Shown one piece after another: positions 15,748-24,778 of a DNA stretch of 64,000 nt. The notes under the pieces were generated by a model. The model did no database searches, was not told the origin of the DNA, and saw nothing but the letters and a program-made list of their open reading frames with translations. Both the position numbers and the translations under genes were made by a program. This DNA is from Pseudovibrio sp000156235 (GTDB lineage Bacteria > Pseudomonadota > Alphaproteobacteria > Rhizobiales > Stappiaceae). The stretch is taken from NCBI RefSeq assembly GCF_000156235.1, contig NZ_DS996810.1:248001-312000 (forward strand). The letters are read 5' to 3'. Every line of letters begins with the position of its first letter. Position 1 is the stretch's first letter.

Positions 15748-18423
15748 TTAGCCGGAGACCAAGTTTCTCAGGACGTAGTGCAGGATGCCGCCGGCTTTGA
15801 TGTATTCGAGTTCGTCCTCGGTATCGATGCGGCAGAGGGCTTCGATGGTTTTGGTGGTGCCGTTGGCGAATTCGACCTGAATGTCGACCATCTGACGGGG
15901 TTTGAGGTCTGCTACGCCGAGGATGGTTACGCGCTCAGTGCCATCGATGCCATGGGACTGCCAGCTTTCGCCCTCTTTAAACGTGAAGGGCAGGACGCCC
16001 ATGCCGACGAGGTTGGAGCGGTGGATGCGCTCGAAGCTTTGAGCGATCACCGCGCGTACGCCGAGCAGTTTGGTGCCTTTTGCTGCCCAGTCGCGGGAGG
16101 AGCCGGTGCCGTATTCCTTGCCAGCAAACACCACAAGTGGGGTGCCTGCAGCCTTGTATTCCATGCAGGCGTCGTAGATCCAGCGTTGCTCGCCGTCCTT
16201 GGTGGTGTAGCCACCTTCCACGCCCGGCACCATCTGGTTTTTGATGCGGATGTTGCCGAAGGTACCGCGCATCATGACTTCGTGGTTGCCACGGCGGGAG
16301 CCGTAGGAGTTGAAGTCTTTGCGCTCAACGCCGTGTGAGGTCAGGTACTGACCTGCCGGGCTGTCTGCCTTGATCGCTCCAGCTGGCGAGATGTGGTCGG
16401 TGGTGATGGAATCCAGGAACAGACCCATGACGGCCGCGCCCTCAATATCGGTGAGGGGTTTTGGCTCCATGGTCATGCCTTCAAAGTAAGGCGGGTTCTG
16501 CACGTAAGTGGACGCTGGTGGCCAACCGTAGGTCATGCCGCCTTCCACCTTGATGTTCTGCCAGTGCTCGTCACCCTTGAACACATCGCCGTAGCGCTCT
16601 TCAAACATCTCTTCTGTGATGGAGGAGCGGATGAGGTCGGTGATCTCTTCCGTGGTTGGCCATAGATCCTTCAGGTAGACGGGGTTGCCATCCTGATCCT
16701 TGCCGAGCGGGTCTTTGGCCACGTTGATGTTGAGTGAGCCTGCGATGGCATACGCGACAACCAGTGGCGGGGAGGCCAGATAGTTGGCACGCACATCCGG
16801 GTTCACGCGGCCTTCGAAGTTGCGGTTGCCCGAGAGGACTGAGCAGGCCACGAGGTCGTTGTCACTGATGGACTTGGAGATTTCCGGCGGCAGTGGGCCT
16901 GAGTTACCAATACAGGTGGTGCAGCCGTAGCCGGTGAGGTTGAAGCCGAGGGCGTCGAGATCTTCCTGAACGCCAGCTTTCTCCAGATAATCCGTCACCA
17001 CCTGAGAGCCGGGTGCCAGTGAGGTCTTCACCCATGGCTTCACATGCAGGCCCTTGGCGCGGGCCTTGCGGGCCACCAAGCCTGCACCGATGAGAACGGA
17101 CGGGTTGGAGGTGTTGGTGCATGAGGTGATCGCGGCGATAACGACGTCGCCGTTGCCGAGATCATGGTCGCGGCCTTCTACCGATGCGCGGCGGGTTTCT
17201 TCGCCTGCCTTCTTGAACTCCTCCGCCATGGTTTTGGCAAAGCCTTCCGCCGCATCTGCGAGGGAAATGCGATCCTGCGGGCGCTTTGGTCCGGCGATGG
17301 ATGGCACAACGGTGGAGATGTCCAGCTCCAGCGTGTCGGTGAAGGTTGGTTCTGTGTGGGTGTCGCGGTACATGCCCTGCGCCTTGGAATAGGCTTCCAC
17401 CAGCGCGATGCGGTCTTTGTCGCGGCCTGTGGCATTCAGATAGCGGAGCGTGTCGTCGTCCACCGGGAAGAAGCCACAGGTGGCGCCGTATTCCGGTGCC
17501 ATGTTGGCGATGGTGGCGGCGTCTTCCAGAGACATGTTGTCGAGGCCGGGGCCGTAGAACTCCACGAACTTGCCAACAACGCCTTTCTTACGCAGCATCT
17601 CAACCACGGTGAGCACAAGGTCGGTGGCGGTGATGCCATCCTGCAGCTCGCCGGTGAGTTTGAAGCCGATGACTTCCGGGATCAGCATGGAGATTGGCTG
17701 GCCGAGCATGGCCGCTTCCGCCTCAATGCCGCCTACGCCCCAACCAAGCACGGCGAGGCCGTTGACCATGGTGGTGTGGCTATCGGTGCCGACGAGGGTA
17801 TCGGGATAGGCGATGGTTTCGCCGTCTTCCTCTTTCGTCCAGACGGTCTGGGCGAGGTATTCAAGGTTCACCTGGTGACAGATGCCGGTGCCTGGAGGAA
17901 CTGCGCGGAAGTTATCAAACGCGGACTGGCCCCAGCGCAGGAATTCATAGCGCTCGTTGTTGCGCTCATACTCGCGTTCCACGTTAAGCGCGAAGGCGGA
18001 GGTGGTGCCGAAATAGTCGACCATGACGGAGTGGTCGATGACGAGATCAACGGGAACCAGCGGGTTCACTTTTTTCGGATCACCGCCGAGGCTGACGGCG
18101 GCGTCGCGCATGGCGGCGAGGTCAACAACGGCTGGCACGCCGGTGAAATCCTGCATGAGAACGCGGGCAGGGCGGTAGGCGATTTCGTGGGTGGAGGTGC
18201 GGGTGGTCAGCCATTCTGCAACGGCCTTGATGTCATCCGCAGTCACCGTGCGGCCATCTTCAAAGCGCAGCAGGTTCTCCAGAACGACTTTCAATGAGAA
18301 TGGAAGCTTGGAAACGCCAGTCAGGCCGTTCTTTTCTGCTTCAGGAATGGAAAAATAAGTGTAGGTCTTGCCGCCGACTTGCAGCGTTTGCTTGGCCTTA
18401 AAACTGTCTAGAGATTGTGTCAT
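15748..18423 (-). CDS. acnA: Aconitate hydratase AcnA
   Basis: Isomerises citrate and isocitrate in the TCA cycle, using a [4Fe-4S] cluster. The 891-residue length is exactly that of the AcnA/IRP type. Cluster cysteines are visible in AITSCTNTSNPSVL and in YGCTTCIGNSGPL, and the C-terminal swivel domain has GKEYGTGSSRDWAAKG. DSHTTMVNGL lies in the N-terminal part. It is divergent from a cupin gene, with ccm genes beyond. The long open frames on its opposite strand are shadows of its codon pattern. Confidence 0.97.
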   Translation of the reverse strand: MTQSLDSFKAKQTLQVGGKTYTYFSIPEAEKNGLTGVSKLPFSLKVVLENLLRFEDGRTVTADDIKAVAEWLTTRTSTHEIAYRPARVLMQDFTGVPAVVDLAAMRDAAVSLGGDPKKVNPLVPVDLVIDHSVMVDYFGTTSAFALNVEREYERNNERYEFLRWGQSAFDNFRAVPPGTGICHQVNLEYLAQTVWTKEEDGETIAYPDTLVGTDSHTTMVNGLAVLGWGVGGIEAEAAMLGQPISMLIPEVIGFKLTGELQDGITATDLVLTVVEMLRKKGVVGKFVEFYGPGLDNMSLEDAATIANMAPEYGATCGFFPVDDDTLRYLNATGRDKDRIALVEAYSKAQGMYRDTHTEPTFTDTLELDISTVVPSIAGPKRPQDRISLADAAEGFAKTMAEEFKKAGEETRRASVEGRDHDLGNGDVVIAAITSCTNTSNPSVLIGAGLVARKARAKGLHVKPWVKTSLAPGSQVVTDYLEKAGVQEDLDALGFNLTGYGCTTCIGNSGPLPPEISKSISDNDLVACSVLSGNRNFEGRVNPDVRANYLASPPLVVAYAIAGSLNINVAKDPLGKDQDGNPVYLKDLWPTTEEITDLIRSSITEEMFEERYGDVFKGDEHWQNIKVEGGMTYGWPPASTYVQNPPYFEGMTMEPKPLTDIEGAAVMGLFLDSITTDHISPAGAIKADSPAGQYLTSHGVERKDFNSYGSRRGNHEVMMRGTFGNIRIKNQMVPGVEGGYTTKDGEQRWIYDACMEYKAAGTPLVVFAGKEYGTGSSRDWAAKGTKLLGVRAVIAQSFERIHRSNLVGMGVLPFTFKEGESWQSHGIDGTERVTILGVADLKPRQMVDIQVEFANGTTKTIEALCRIDTEDELEYIKAGGILHYVLRNLVSG

Positions 18424-18890
18424 TCGGCGATCTCCTTATTTCGTTTCCCGCTCAGAACCGGAAACTAAGCTTTGAACTGACGAACCTCTCCAGTTCCTCC
18501 CGGAGTTTTGTGGCTCGCCGTCATGGCGTTGGTTTGATCATTTAACAAATGCATTAAAAGCGCTTCTTGAAATTCAATCAGCTTATAGTTGTCGACCCTA
18601 TAGCGTCTTTCTGACGCAGGTTCCAGCTGAACCGCAGCGGAAGGCTAATAATTTACCATAGGTGAGGTTAGGCCGGAGTAGGGTGCCCGATCAAGCGGGA
18701 TGGGGTTTATATGAAACATATTATATACAGATGTATACAATATGTCTATCCTATGTTTCTGGCCCTGTGTGGTTTTAAAGGCTCGGAAGGGGATCGCTGT
18801 TAGGATGCGTTTGCTTCGCACGAGAATAACTGCCGGGTATGGCGTAAAAGTGCGCAGAGAACAGCTGAAAACAACAGGAAGGCGATTCCT
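18424..18890. other. Intergenic region between acnA and cupin gene
   Basis: A 467-bp divergent spacer that should hold the acnA promoter and the promoter of the cupin gene. The only feature that stands out is the 30-bp palindrome at 18716-18745 in a locally AT-rich stretch. No ORF or RNA gene is supported. Confidence 0.5.
18716..18745. promoter_or_regulatory. 30-bp near-perfect palindrome, operator candidate
   Basis: ACATATTATATACA (18716-18729), a two-base centre and TGTATACAATATGT (18732-18745) form an inverted repeat with one mismatch in 14 pairs. The core TATACA/TGTATA and the length resemble GntR- or TetR-type operators. It lies 146 bases before the cupin gene and 293 bases before acnA, so either may be the target. 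Confidence 0.5.
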
Positions 18891-19331
18891 ATGAAATCTG
18901 CAGTTTTGGTTGGTACGTGTTGTCTGGTTCTGGGTGGATTTGCGGCTGGTGCGCTGGCTCAGGACAACGGAAATGCATATTCTGACGTCGAGGTTCTGCT
19001 TGATAAGAGCGAAACGACGATCACGAAGCAGCCGTTGGTTTACCCGGAAGGACGGCAGGCGCAGGTGACCTCACTGGTCATTACGCTGGCACCGGGTGAG
19101 GCTGTTAAAGAGCATATGCACCCTATTCCTCTTTACGGATATATACTTGATGGTGAGCTGACGATCACCTATGAGAAAGAGGCTCCTCTGACCTTCAAAA
19201 AGGGCGAGGCGTTTATTGAGGCCGTCAACACCTGGCACTTCGGCAAGAATACCGGAACAGTGCCAACGCGAATCCTAGCCGTGTTTATGGGAGCGAAGGA
19301 TTTGCCGAATGTGATACGGCCTCCTGAATAA
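18891..19331 (+). CDS. Exported cupin-domain protein
   Basis: A 146-residue protein with a signal peptide (about residues 1-24, cleavage after ALA in GALAQD) and a single cupin barrel. The barrel motif EHMHPIPLYGYILDGELTI supplies the usual metal-ligand histidines and glycine, and NTWHFGKNTG the second motif. It starts behind AGGAAGG. It is probably a periplasmic protein; the substrate is unknown. It lies downstream of the palindrome and may be controlled through it. Confidence 0.85.
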   Translation: MKSAVLVGTCCLVLGGFAAGALAQDNGNAYSDVEVLLDKSETTITKQPLVYPEGRQAQVTSLVITLAPGEAVKEHMHPIPLYGYILDGELTITYEKEAPLTFKKGEAFIEAVNTWHFGKNTGTVPTRILAVFMGAKDLPNVIRPPE

Positions 19332-19383
19332 AGTGGTTTGCGCAAAGACGGGATCATGCAAACTGCTTTAATTCTTTGTTGGA

Positions 19384-19425
19384 GCGTATCTTATCCGGAA
19401 ATCGGATCCATTTTTCGGGATACGC
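19384..19425. repeat. Alphaproteobacterial intergenic palindrome
   Basis: GCGTATC (19384-19390) pairs with GATACGC (19419-19425) around TTATCCGGAAATCGGATCC. This is a variant of the widespread Hyphomicrobiales repeat whose core reads ATCTTATCCGAAAA...TTTTCGGGAT. A second, degenerate copy lies at 44286-44328. It lies in the gap before ccmA. Confidence 0.65.
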
Positions 19426-19472
19426 CGTCAGTTTGGTAAGCAGTGAGAGCTGCTGTAGTGGTTTCGGGCGCG

Positions 19473-20186
19473 ATGAACCAATTGAAGTTAGTCTGCCAGG
19501 GCGTTGCATGTGATCGTGGTGGCCGCAGAGTATTGAACCACGTCGACTTTGAAGTTGGCTCCAGTGAAGCTCTGATTGTGCAAGGTCCCAACGGTGTCGG
19601 TAAATCCAGTCTGCTGCGCGTGATCGCCGGACTGGTGGCAAAAGCACATGGTTCGCTTGAGCTGGAAGGTGGCATGGCTGAGCGCTCTGTTGCCGAACAC
19701 TCCCATTACTTTGGGCACCTTGATGCCTTGAAGCCGCTGCAGACCGTGCTGGAGAACCTCAGCTTCTGGCGTAACTTCTTTGAACCTGCCGACTTTGGCG
19801 ATGGCAAAGTGCGTGAGAGCATGAGTGAGATGGAAGCGCTAGAGACCCTGGGTATCGCGCATACGGCCAGCTTGCCTGCTGGTTATCTCAGTGCTGGACA
19901 ACGCCGCCGTCTTTCCGTGGCGCGCCTGCTGGTGGTTCCACGCCCAATCTGGTTGCTTGATGAGCCGACTTCAGCCCTTGATAAGGCTTCTGAAGAAGTG
20001 TTGCTTGGTCTGATTGCAGATCACATCAACGCTGGCGGTGTTGTGATTGCCGCGACCCACCTGCCTCTGAACCTGCCAAACACCAAGTTCCTCAACTTGT
20101 CGCCCGTGACGACAGAGAGCGAGCATATGTTTGCGGGTGAGGATCTGGACGACTATTTCGACGAAGACGAGCAGGACGAGGGCTGA
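19473..20186 (+). CDS. ccmA: Heme exporter ATP-binding protein CcmA
   Basis: ATPase of the CcmABCD complex, which supplies and releases heme-bound CcmE for cytochrome c maturation. Walker A is GPNGVGKSS, the signature is YLSAGQRRRLS and Walker B is IWLLDEPTSALD. From the ATG at 19473 it has 237 residues, with an acidic C-terminal tail (DDYFDEDEQDEG). A start at 19443 would add ten residues. It is followed two bases later by ccmB. Assignment rests on the neighbouring ccmB, ccmC and ccmD. Confidence 0.93.
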   Translation: MNQLKLVCQGVACDRGGRRVLNHVDFEVGSSEALIVQGPNGVGKSSLLRVIAGLVAKAHGSLELEGGMAERSVAEHSHYFGHLDALKPLQTVLENLSFWRNFFEPADFGDGKVRESMSEMEALETLGIAHTASLPAGYLSAGQRRRLSVARLLVVPRPIWLLDEPTSALDKASEEVLLGLIADHINAGGVVIAATHLPLNLPNTKFLNLSPVTTESEHMFAGEDLDDYFDEDEQDEG

Positions 20187-20188
20187 TC

Positions 20189-20857
20189 ATGAACTGGATG
20201 AAGTGTCTTTTTGTCCGCGAATATCAACTGGCGAACCGCGTTGGCGGTGGTGCGTTGATTGGCGTTCTGTTCTTTCTGGCTGTTGTGACGATCTTTCCGT
20301 TTGGTGTTGGCCCGGACATGATCCTGCTGTCGCGCATTGGTGCTGCGATTCTTTGGATTGGTGCTTTGCTGGCGACGTTGCTGGGGCTTGATCGTCTGTT
20401 TCAGGCCGACCGTGAAGATGGCTCCCTTGAACTGCTGGTGATGTCAGGCCGTTCGCTGGAGCTGGTGGTGCTGATCAAATGCGCGGCGCACTGGGCGGCG
20501 ACGGGTCTTCCGCTGGTGCTTGCTACGCCGGTTCTATCTTTGTTTGTGGGTCTCGACTTCCAGAGCATTGTTCTGGTGACGCTGACCTTGCTTGTTGGCG
20601 CGCCTGCACTCACACTTGTTGGTGCAGTTGGCGCTGGTGTTACTGTTTCCATGCGGCGGGGTGGGGTGCTGCTCTCCATTCTGGTTATTCCGCTGGCAAT
20701 TCCAATTCTGATCTTTGGTGTAAGTGCCGCGACAGCGGGAGCGATCGACTCCAATAACTTCCTCGTTCCGTTCCTGTTTTTGTGTGCTCTGACACTTTTT
20801 GGTCTTGTTGTTGGACCTCTTGCAGCAGCTGCAGCGCTTCGCGTTTCAGGCGACTGA
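20189..20857 (+). CDS. ccmB: Heme exporter membrane subunit CcmB
   Basis: The 222-residue membrane partner of CcmA, with six hydrophobic helices. Family blocks FQADREDGSLELL, CAAHWAATGLPLVLATP and LVGAPALTLVGAVGAGVT are all present. It is translated right behind ccmA (two-base gap) in one operon, with a 178-base gap before ccmC. Confidence 0.95.
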   Translation: MNWMKCLFVREYQLANRVGGGALIGVLFFLAVVTIFPFGVGPDMILLSRIGAAILWIGALLATLLGLDRLFQADREDGSLELLVMSGRSLELVVLIKCAAHWAATGLPLVLATPVLSLFVGLDFQSIVLVTLTLLVGAPALTLVGAVGAGVTVSMRRGGVLLSILVIPLAIPILIFGVSAATAGAIDSNNFLVPFLFLCALTLFGLVVGPLAAAAALRVSGD

Positions 20858-21035
20858 TGGATGCGGCCATATGGCCTCTGAAATTCCCTGAAGCGTTAAG
20901 TCTATGTAAAATCGTCTAAAATGGGTGAATTCCCGAAGAAGTGAAGTGTCAAATTGCGCGTAATCAATGACCTTGATAGGTCCGTGACACTATGTACACA
21001 TTGATGCTTCGTCATTCTCAGTTTAGAACGGCTCT

Positions 21036-21815
21036 ATGACCTTATACGATCTTGCAAACCCAACCCGGTTCCTGAAGCTTGTGAAAGTTCTGCTTCCATG
21101 GCTTATCGTTGCGACGGTCGCTGCACTTGCAGTTGGCTTGTACTTCGCGTTTTTTGTTGCGCCTGAAGATTACCAGCAAGGCCAGACAGTGCGCATTATG
21201 TTCGTGCACGTGCCTGCAGCCCAGCTTGCATTGATGTGTTATGCGATGATGGCGTTGTCTTCGATTGGCTCTCTGGTCTGGAAGCATCCGCTGGCTGATG
21301 TTTCGGCCAAAGCTTCCGCTCCAATCGGTGCTGCATTTACCTTCCTGGCGCTGTTTTCCGGTGCGATCTGGGGTAAGCCGATGTGGGGTACTTTCTGGGT
21401 CTGGGACGCAAGACTGACCTCCTTCCTGGTGTTGTTCATCATGTACCTGGGCATTATTGCATTGTGGAAGGCGATTGAAGATCCTATCAAGGCTGCAAAA
21501 GTGAACGCGATCATCACGCTGGTTGGTGTGATCAACGTGGTCATTATCAAGTTTTCCGTTGAGTGGTGGAACACGCTGCACCAGCCGCCGAGCATTATCC
21601 GCAGCGGTGGTCCTGCTATTCACTCTTCCATTCTTATTCCGCTTGGATTGATGGCTCTGGCCTTTGTGCTTCTGTTTGTGACTTTGCATCTGATGAGCAT
21701 GCGTAACGAGATTATGCGCCGCCGGATCAGAGCGATGCGGATGCGTGCAGCTTCTGTTGCACCGGCTGCATCCAGCAGCACAGTGACTAAAGCAGCTCCA
21801 GCAGGTGCGAGGTAA
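21036..21815 (+). CDS. ccmC: Heme transfer protein CcmC
   Basis: A 259-residue inner-membrane protein that loads heme onto CcmE. It has six transmembrane segments and the tryptophan-rich heme-handling loop WGTFWVWDARLTS, with histidines of the flanking loops in FVHVPAAQ and NTLHQPPS. The Ala/Ser-rich C-terminal tail is an ordinary extension. The 178-base gap from ccmB may contain its own promoter; ccmD follows after five bases. Confidence 0.96.
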   Translation: MTLYDLANPTRFLKLVKVLLPWLIVATVAALAVGLYFAFFVAPEDYQQGQTVRIMFVHVPAAQLALMCYAMMALSSIGSLVWKHPLADVSAKASAPIGAAFTFLALFSGAIWGKPMWGTFWVWDARLTSFLVLFIMYLGIIALWKAIEDPIKAAKVNAIITLVGVINVVIIKFSVEWWNTLHQPPSIIRSGGPAIHSSILIPLGLMALAFVLLFVTLHLMSMRNEIMRRRIRAMRMRAASVAPAASSSTVTKAAPAGAR

Positions 21816-21820
21816 GGATC

Positions 21821-22051
21821 ATGGACTTTTCAGAGTTTGGTCGTCACGCTGAATATGTGATTGCTGCCTATGCAATGGCTGCATTGGTCATCGGCATCCT
21901 GATTGTTTGGGTGCGTATGGACAAAACCCAACTGGAAAAAGAGATGCAGGCGCTGGAAGCAAGTGGCATTCGCCGCCGGTCTTCCCGCCGTCCTGGCCCT
22001 TCCGTCAGTCAGGTGGTTTCCTCTTCAGCAGACGATAAGAGTGAGAGCTAA
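21821..22051 (+). CDS. ccmD: Heme exporter accessory protein CcmD
   Basis: A 76-residue protein with one N-terminal transmembrane helix (HAEYVIAAYAMAALVIGILIVWV) and a basic, Ser/Arg-rich cytoplasmic tail. It helps release holo-CcmE from CcmABC. The tail makes it longer than many CcmD proteins. It sits between ccmC and ccmG with five-base gaps on both sides. Confidence 0.9.
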   Translation: MDFSEFGRHAEYVIAAYAMAALVIGILIVWVRMDKTQLEKEMQALEASGIRRRSSRRPGPSVSQVVSSSADDKSES

Positions 22052-22056
22052 CAGGA

Positions 22057-22650
22057 ATGAGTAGTGAAATAGACGAGGAGAAGAAGTCAGGCATTTCTCC
22101 GCTTTTTCTTCTTCCGCTGATTGTTTTTGGTGCTCTTGCGGTTCTGATGGGTTTCATGATGCTCTCTGGTCATGATTCCAAAGAGCTGCCATCTGCCCTG
22201 ATCGATAAGCCAGCACCTGAGTTTGATCTGCCGCCTGTGAATGGGTTGGAGCGTGATGGCAAGCAGGTTCCGGGGTTCAAGCGTAGTGATCTGCTTGGTC
22301 AGGTGACCGTTGTGAACATCTTCGCATCCTGGTGTGCGCCTTGCCGCGCTGAACACAAATACTTGATGGATCTGGCCAAGGATGATCGTTACGAGATCGC
22401 TGGCCTGAACTACAAGGACACGGACGTGAAGGCGAACCGGTTCCTCGCAGAGCTTGGCAATCCTTATGACCGTGTTGGGTTCGACACTGGCCGCGCAGGC
22501 ATTGAATGGGGCGTTTACGGGGTTCCTGAGACCTTTATCGTCGATGAGAAGGCTCAGATCCGCTACAAATTTGTTGGTCCACTGAGTGAGGCCAGCTATC
22601 GGGACGTCTTCCTACCAGAGCTTGAAAAAGTGCTGAATGAATCCAAATAA
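22057..22650 (+). CDS. ccmG: Thiol:disulfide interchange protein CcmG/DsbE
   Basis: A 197-residue membrane-anchored periplasmic thioredoxin that keeps apocytochrome c cysteines reduced. One N-terminal anchor (about residues 13-34) precedes a thioredoxin fold with the active site WCAPC and the cis-proline region VYGVPETFIVD. It is the last gene of the ccmABCD-ccmG set. ccmE, ccmF and ccmH are not in the window. A GC-rich inverted repeat (22658-22685) follows without a T-run. Confidence 0.95.
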   Translation: MSSEIDEEKKSGISPLFLLPLIVFGALAVLMGFMMLSGHDSKELPSALIDKPAPEFDLPPVNGLERDGKQVPGFKRSDLLGQVTVVNIFASWCAPCRAEHKYLMDLAKDDRYEIAGLNYKDTDVKANRFLAELGNPYDRVGFDTGRAGIEWGVYGVPETFIVDEKAQIRYKFVGPLSEASYRDVFLPELEKVLNESK

Positions 22651-22772
22651 TACCAGCGCCCCTGATTCCTTGGGTTTTCAGGGGCTCACTGGGATGTGAT
22701 TCTACAGTTATCTGGTTATTGTTTAGGTTAGCGCTGCATCAGCGATGACTTAAACAATTGCGAAGGGCCGAA

Positions 22773-23516
22773 ATGCGGTGGTTTTCTTTAAATAGATTGA
22801 CGGGTGTTGTTCTCGCAGCAGGGCTGGGTCTTGCGACTTCACTCTCTGCTCAGGCACAAACTCCAAAGGCCGTGGTTGAGTTGTTCACCAGCCAGGGCTG
22901 TTCGTCATGTCCACCTGCAGACCAATTTCTGGAAGAGCTTGTTGCTGACCAGAAAGACGTTGTGACGCTTTCCTATCACGTTGATTACTGGGATTACTTC
23001 GGTTGGAAGGACACGCTTGGTTCGCCTGTGTTCACCCAGCGCCAGAAGGATTATGCCAAAAGCCGCGGTGATGCGCAGATCTATACGCCTCAGGTTGTCG
23101 TGAATGGCCGTGGGCATATGGTTGGCAGTGACCGTCGCTCCGTTAAAAATGCTATTCGCAAGTCCTCCGGCATGACCGTGCAGGTGGAGGCGATGCTGGA
23201 TGACAGTGCGCTTGAAGTTCAGCTCTCTGGCTCTCTGAAAGAGCCGGGCAAGAAGGCGGACGTTTATCTTCTTGGTATCGATAAGGAAGCTGTGGTTGAG
23301 ATCCAGCGCGGTGAAAACGCTGGCACAACACAGACCTACAAGAATGTTGTGCGCAGCATTATGCCGATTGGCATGTGGTCTGGTGCAGCTGAAGTGTTCC
23401 GTCTGCCACGCACTGCGCTGAAGATGTTCGACTCCAAGAACTGGGCTGTTCTGGTTCAGACGAACTCTGGCGAAATGCCGGGTGAAATCATCGGTGCCGC
23501 TTTTTACGACAAGTAG
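22773..23516 (+). CDS. DUF1223 secreted thioredoxin-like protein
   Basis: A 247-residue exported protein of the DUF1223 family. A signal peptide ends near SLSAQAQT. The mature part begins VVELFTSQGCSSCPPADQFL, giving a CSSC motif in a thioredoxin-like fold, followed by the conserved block LSYHVDYWDYFGWKDTLGSPVFTQRQ. Its position next to ccmG suggests a part in periplasmic thiol chemistry, but its reaction is unknown. The ATG at 22773 behind GAAGGG is preferred to a TTG at 22758. Confidence 0.92.
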   Translation: MRWFSLNRLTGVVLAAGLGLATSLSAQAQTPKAVVELFTSQGCSSCPPADQFLEELVADQKDVVTLSYHVDYWDYFGWKDTLGSPVFTQRQKDYAKSRGDAQIYTPQVVVNGRGHMVGSDRRSVKNAIRKSSGMTVQVEAMLDDSALEVQLSGSLKEPGKKADVYLLGIDKEAVVEIQRGENAGTTQTYKNVVRSIMPIGMWSGAAEVFRLPRTALKMFDSKNWAVLVQTNSGEMPGEIIGAAFYDK

Positions 23517-23531
23517 AAATAGCCGATATTC

Positions 23532-23552
23532 TGCAAGTGATTTTCATTTGCA
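23532..23552. promoter_or_regulatory. Palindrome upstream of CDF gene, metal-regulator candidate
   Basis: TGCAA at 23532 and TTGCA ending at 23552 frame the imperfect palindrome TGCAAGTGATTTTCATTTGCA-like core. A further TGCAAAT half-site lies about 20 bases on. The pattern is reminiscent of alphaproteobacterial Fur/Mur-type boxes. It lies about 125 bases before a metal-efflux gene. The assignment is tentative. Confidence 0.3.
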
Positions 23553-23675
23553 AACATTGCGTGCAAATAAGCATAAAAACTGGCTATTTGAGCGCGTTCC
23601 ATTGTTTAATATGCCACTGAAACCTGATAGAGGACGATAACTTTCTAAGCAGTCGTCGAGTTTGAATTAGGGTGG

Positions 23676-24572
23676 ATGTGGCACATGGACCAGAGCATGC
23701 GCTTTGCGCTGGGCAGCATCGTCATTGGCATATTGGTATTTGCGCTCAAATACTTTGCCTTTGTGATGACAGGCTCCATTGCGTTCTATTCCGACGCCCT
23801 TGAAACCTCCATCAATATCGCGAGTGCTTCTGCTGCTGCCGGTGCTTTGTATCTGGCGCGCAAACCTGCTGATCAGAACCACCCTTACGGCCACTATAAA
23901 GCAGAGTATTTTGCTGCTGTTCTGGAAGGGGTTCTGATTGTTCTGGCGGCAATCCTCATTCTGCGCAAAGCCTACATGGGTTTGACTGAGCCGTATGAGC
24001 TGGATGTGAACATTCAGGGCATTGGCTTGAACCTGCTGTCTTCCGTGATCAACTGCGTCTGGGCGATTGCTCTGATGCGGATTGGAAAGGCGCATCGCTC
24101 TCCGGCTTTGCAGGCGGATGCACGGCACATCATGACCGATGTCTATACATCCCTTGGCGTGTTGGTTGGTATCGCGGCTGTGTGGGTGACCGGCTGGCAG
24201 ATGTTTGACCCGATCCTTGCTGGCATCGTTGCGGTCAACATCATGTGGTCTGGCTGGAAGCTGGTGCGTGAATCCGTTGGTGGTTTGATGGATGAGGCTG
24301 CTCCGGAAGAGGAGCAGGAAGAAATCCGCGCACTGATCTCCAAGTTTGGTGATGGTGCGCTGGAAGCTCATGACCTGCGGACACGCCATGCGGGCCACGT
24401 GACTTTCATTGATTTTCATCTGGTGGTGCCGGGTGAAATGAGCGTTCTGGATGCTCATGCGATTTGCGATCGCATTGAGGAAGGCATCGCAGAAAAGATG
24501 CCTGGTGCACGTGTGACGATCCACGTGGAACCGGAAAATCATGCCAAGCATTCAGGAATTGTGGTTTTATAG
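23676..24572 (+). CDS. Cation diffusion facilitator family transporter
   Basis: A 298-residue CDF antiporter that exports a divalent metal in exchange for protons. Six transmembrane helices are followed by a C-terminal cytoplasmic domain (about 205-290) with HDLRTRHAGHVTFIDFHLVVPG and VTIHVEPENH. Helix 2 has SDALETSIN (Asp40, Glu43, Thr44), and helix 5 has DARHIMTD. The second helix-2 ligand of FieF-type proteins is a Thr here, so the metal cannot be read directly; Fe, Mn or Zn are possible. DQNHPYGHYKAEYFA is the family loop. Confidence 0.92.
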   Translation: MWHMDQSMRFALGSIVIGILVFALKYFAFVMTGSIAFYSDALETSINIASASAAAGALYLARKPADQNHPYGHYKAEYFAAVLEGVLIVLAAILILRKAYMGLTEPYELDVNIQGIGLNLLSSVINCVWAIALMRIGKAHRSPALQADARHIMTDVYTSLGVLVGIAAVWVTGWQMFDPILAGIVAVNIMWSGWKLVRESVGGLMDEAAPEEEQEEIRALISKFGDGALEAHDLRTRHAGHVTFIDFHLVVPGEMSVLDAHAICDRIEEGIAEKMPGARVTIHVEPENHAKHSGIVVL

Positions 24573-24778
24573 GCACTTACAGAGCTTGAAACCTGACCTG
24601 CGTAGTTTTACGGTGTCATCTTAATTCCTATGGGGATTGGGTCTGATGGCGTCTGCCATTTCTCAGAGATGATCTCCCAGTGCAGTTTGCCTGTTTTCAG
24701 GGCCACACAGGCTGCCTTTCGTTTGGTTGCGTGATCCTTCGCTTTTGCTGTGGTTCGGGGCTGCGCTGTGTTTCAGAG

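Noticed and set aside
17164..18297. Long plus-strand frame of 377 codons opposite acnA
   Set aside because: It is antisense to the well-conserved aconitase, its residue composition (His, Gly, Val rich) mirrors the acnA codon pattern, and no ribosome site or family motif is seen.
23667..24551. 294-codon minus-strand frame opposite the CDF gene
   Set aside because: His/Gln/Arg-rich composition typical of an antisense frame; the CDF protein on the other strand is clearly real.
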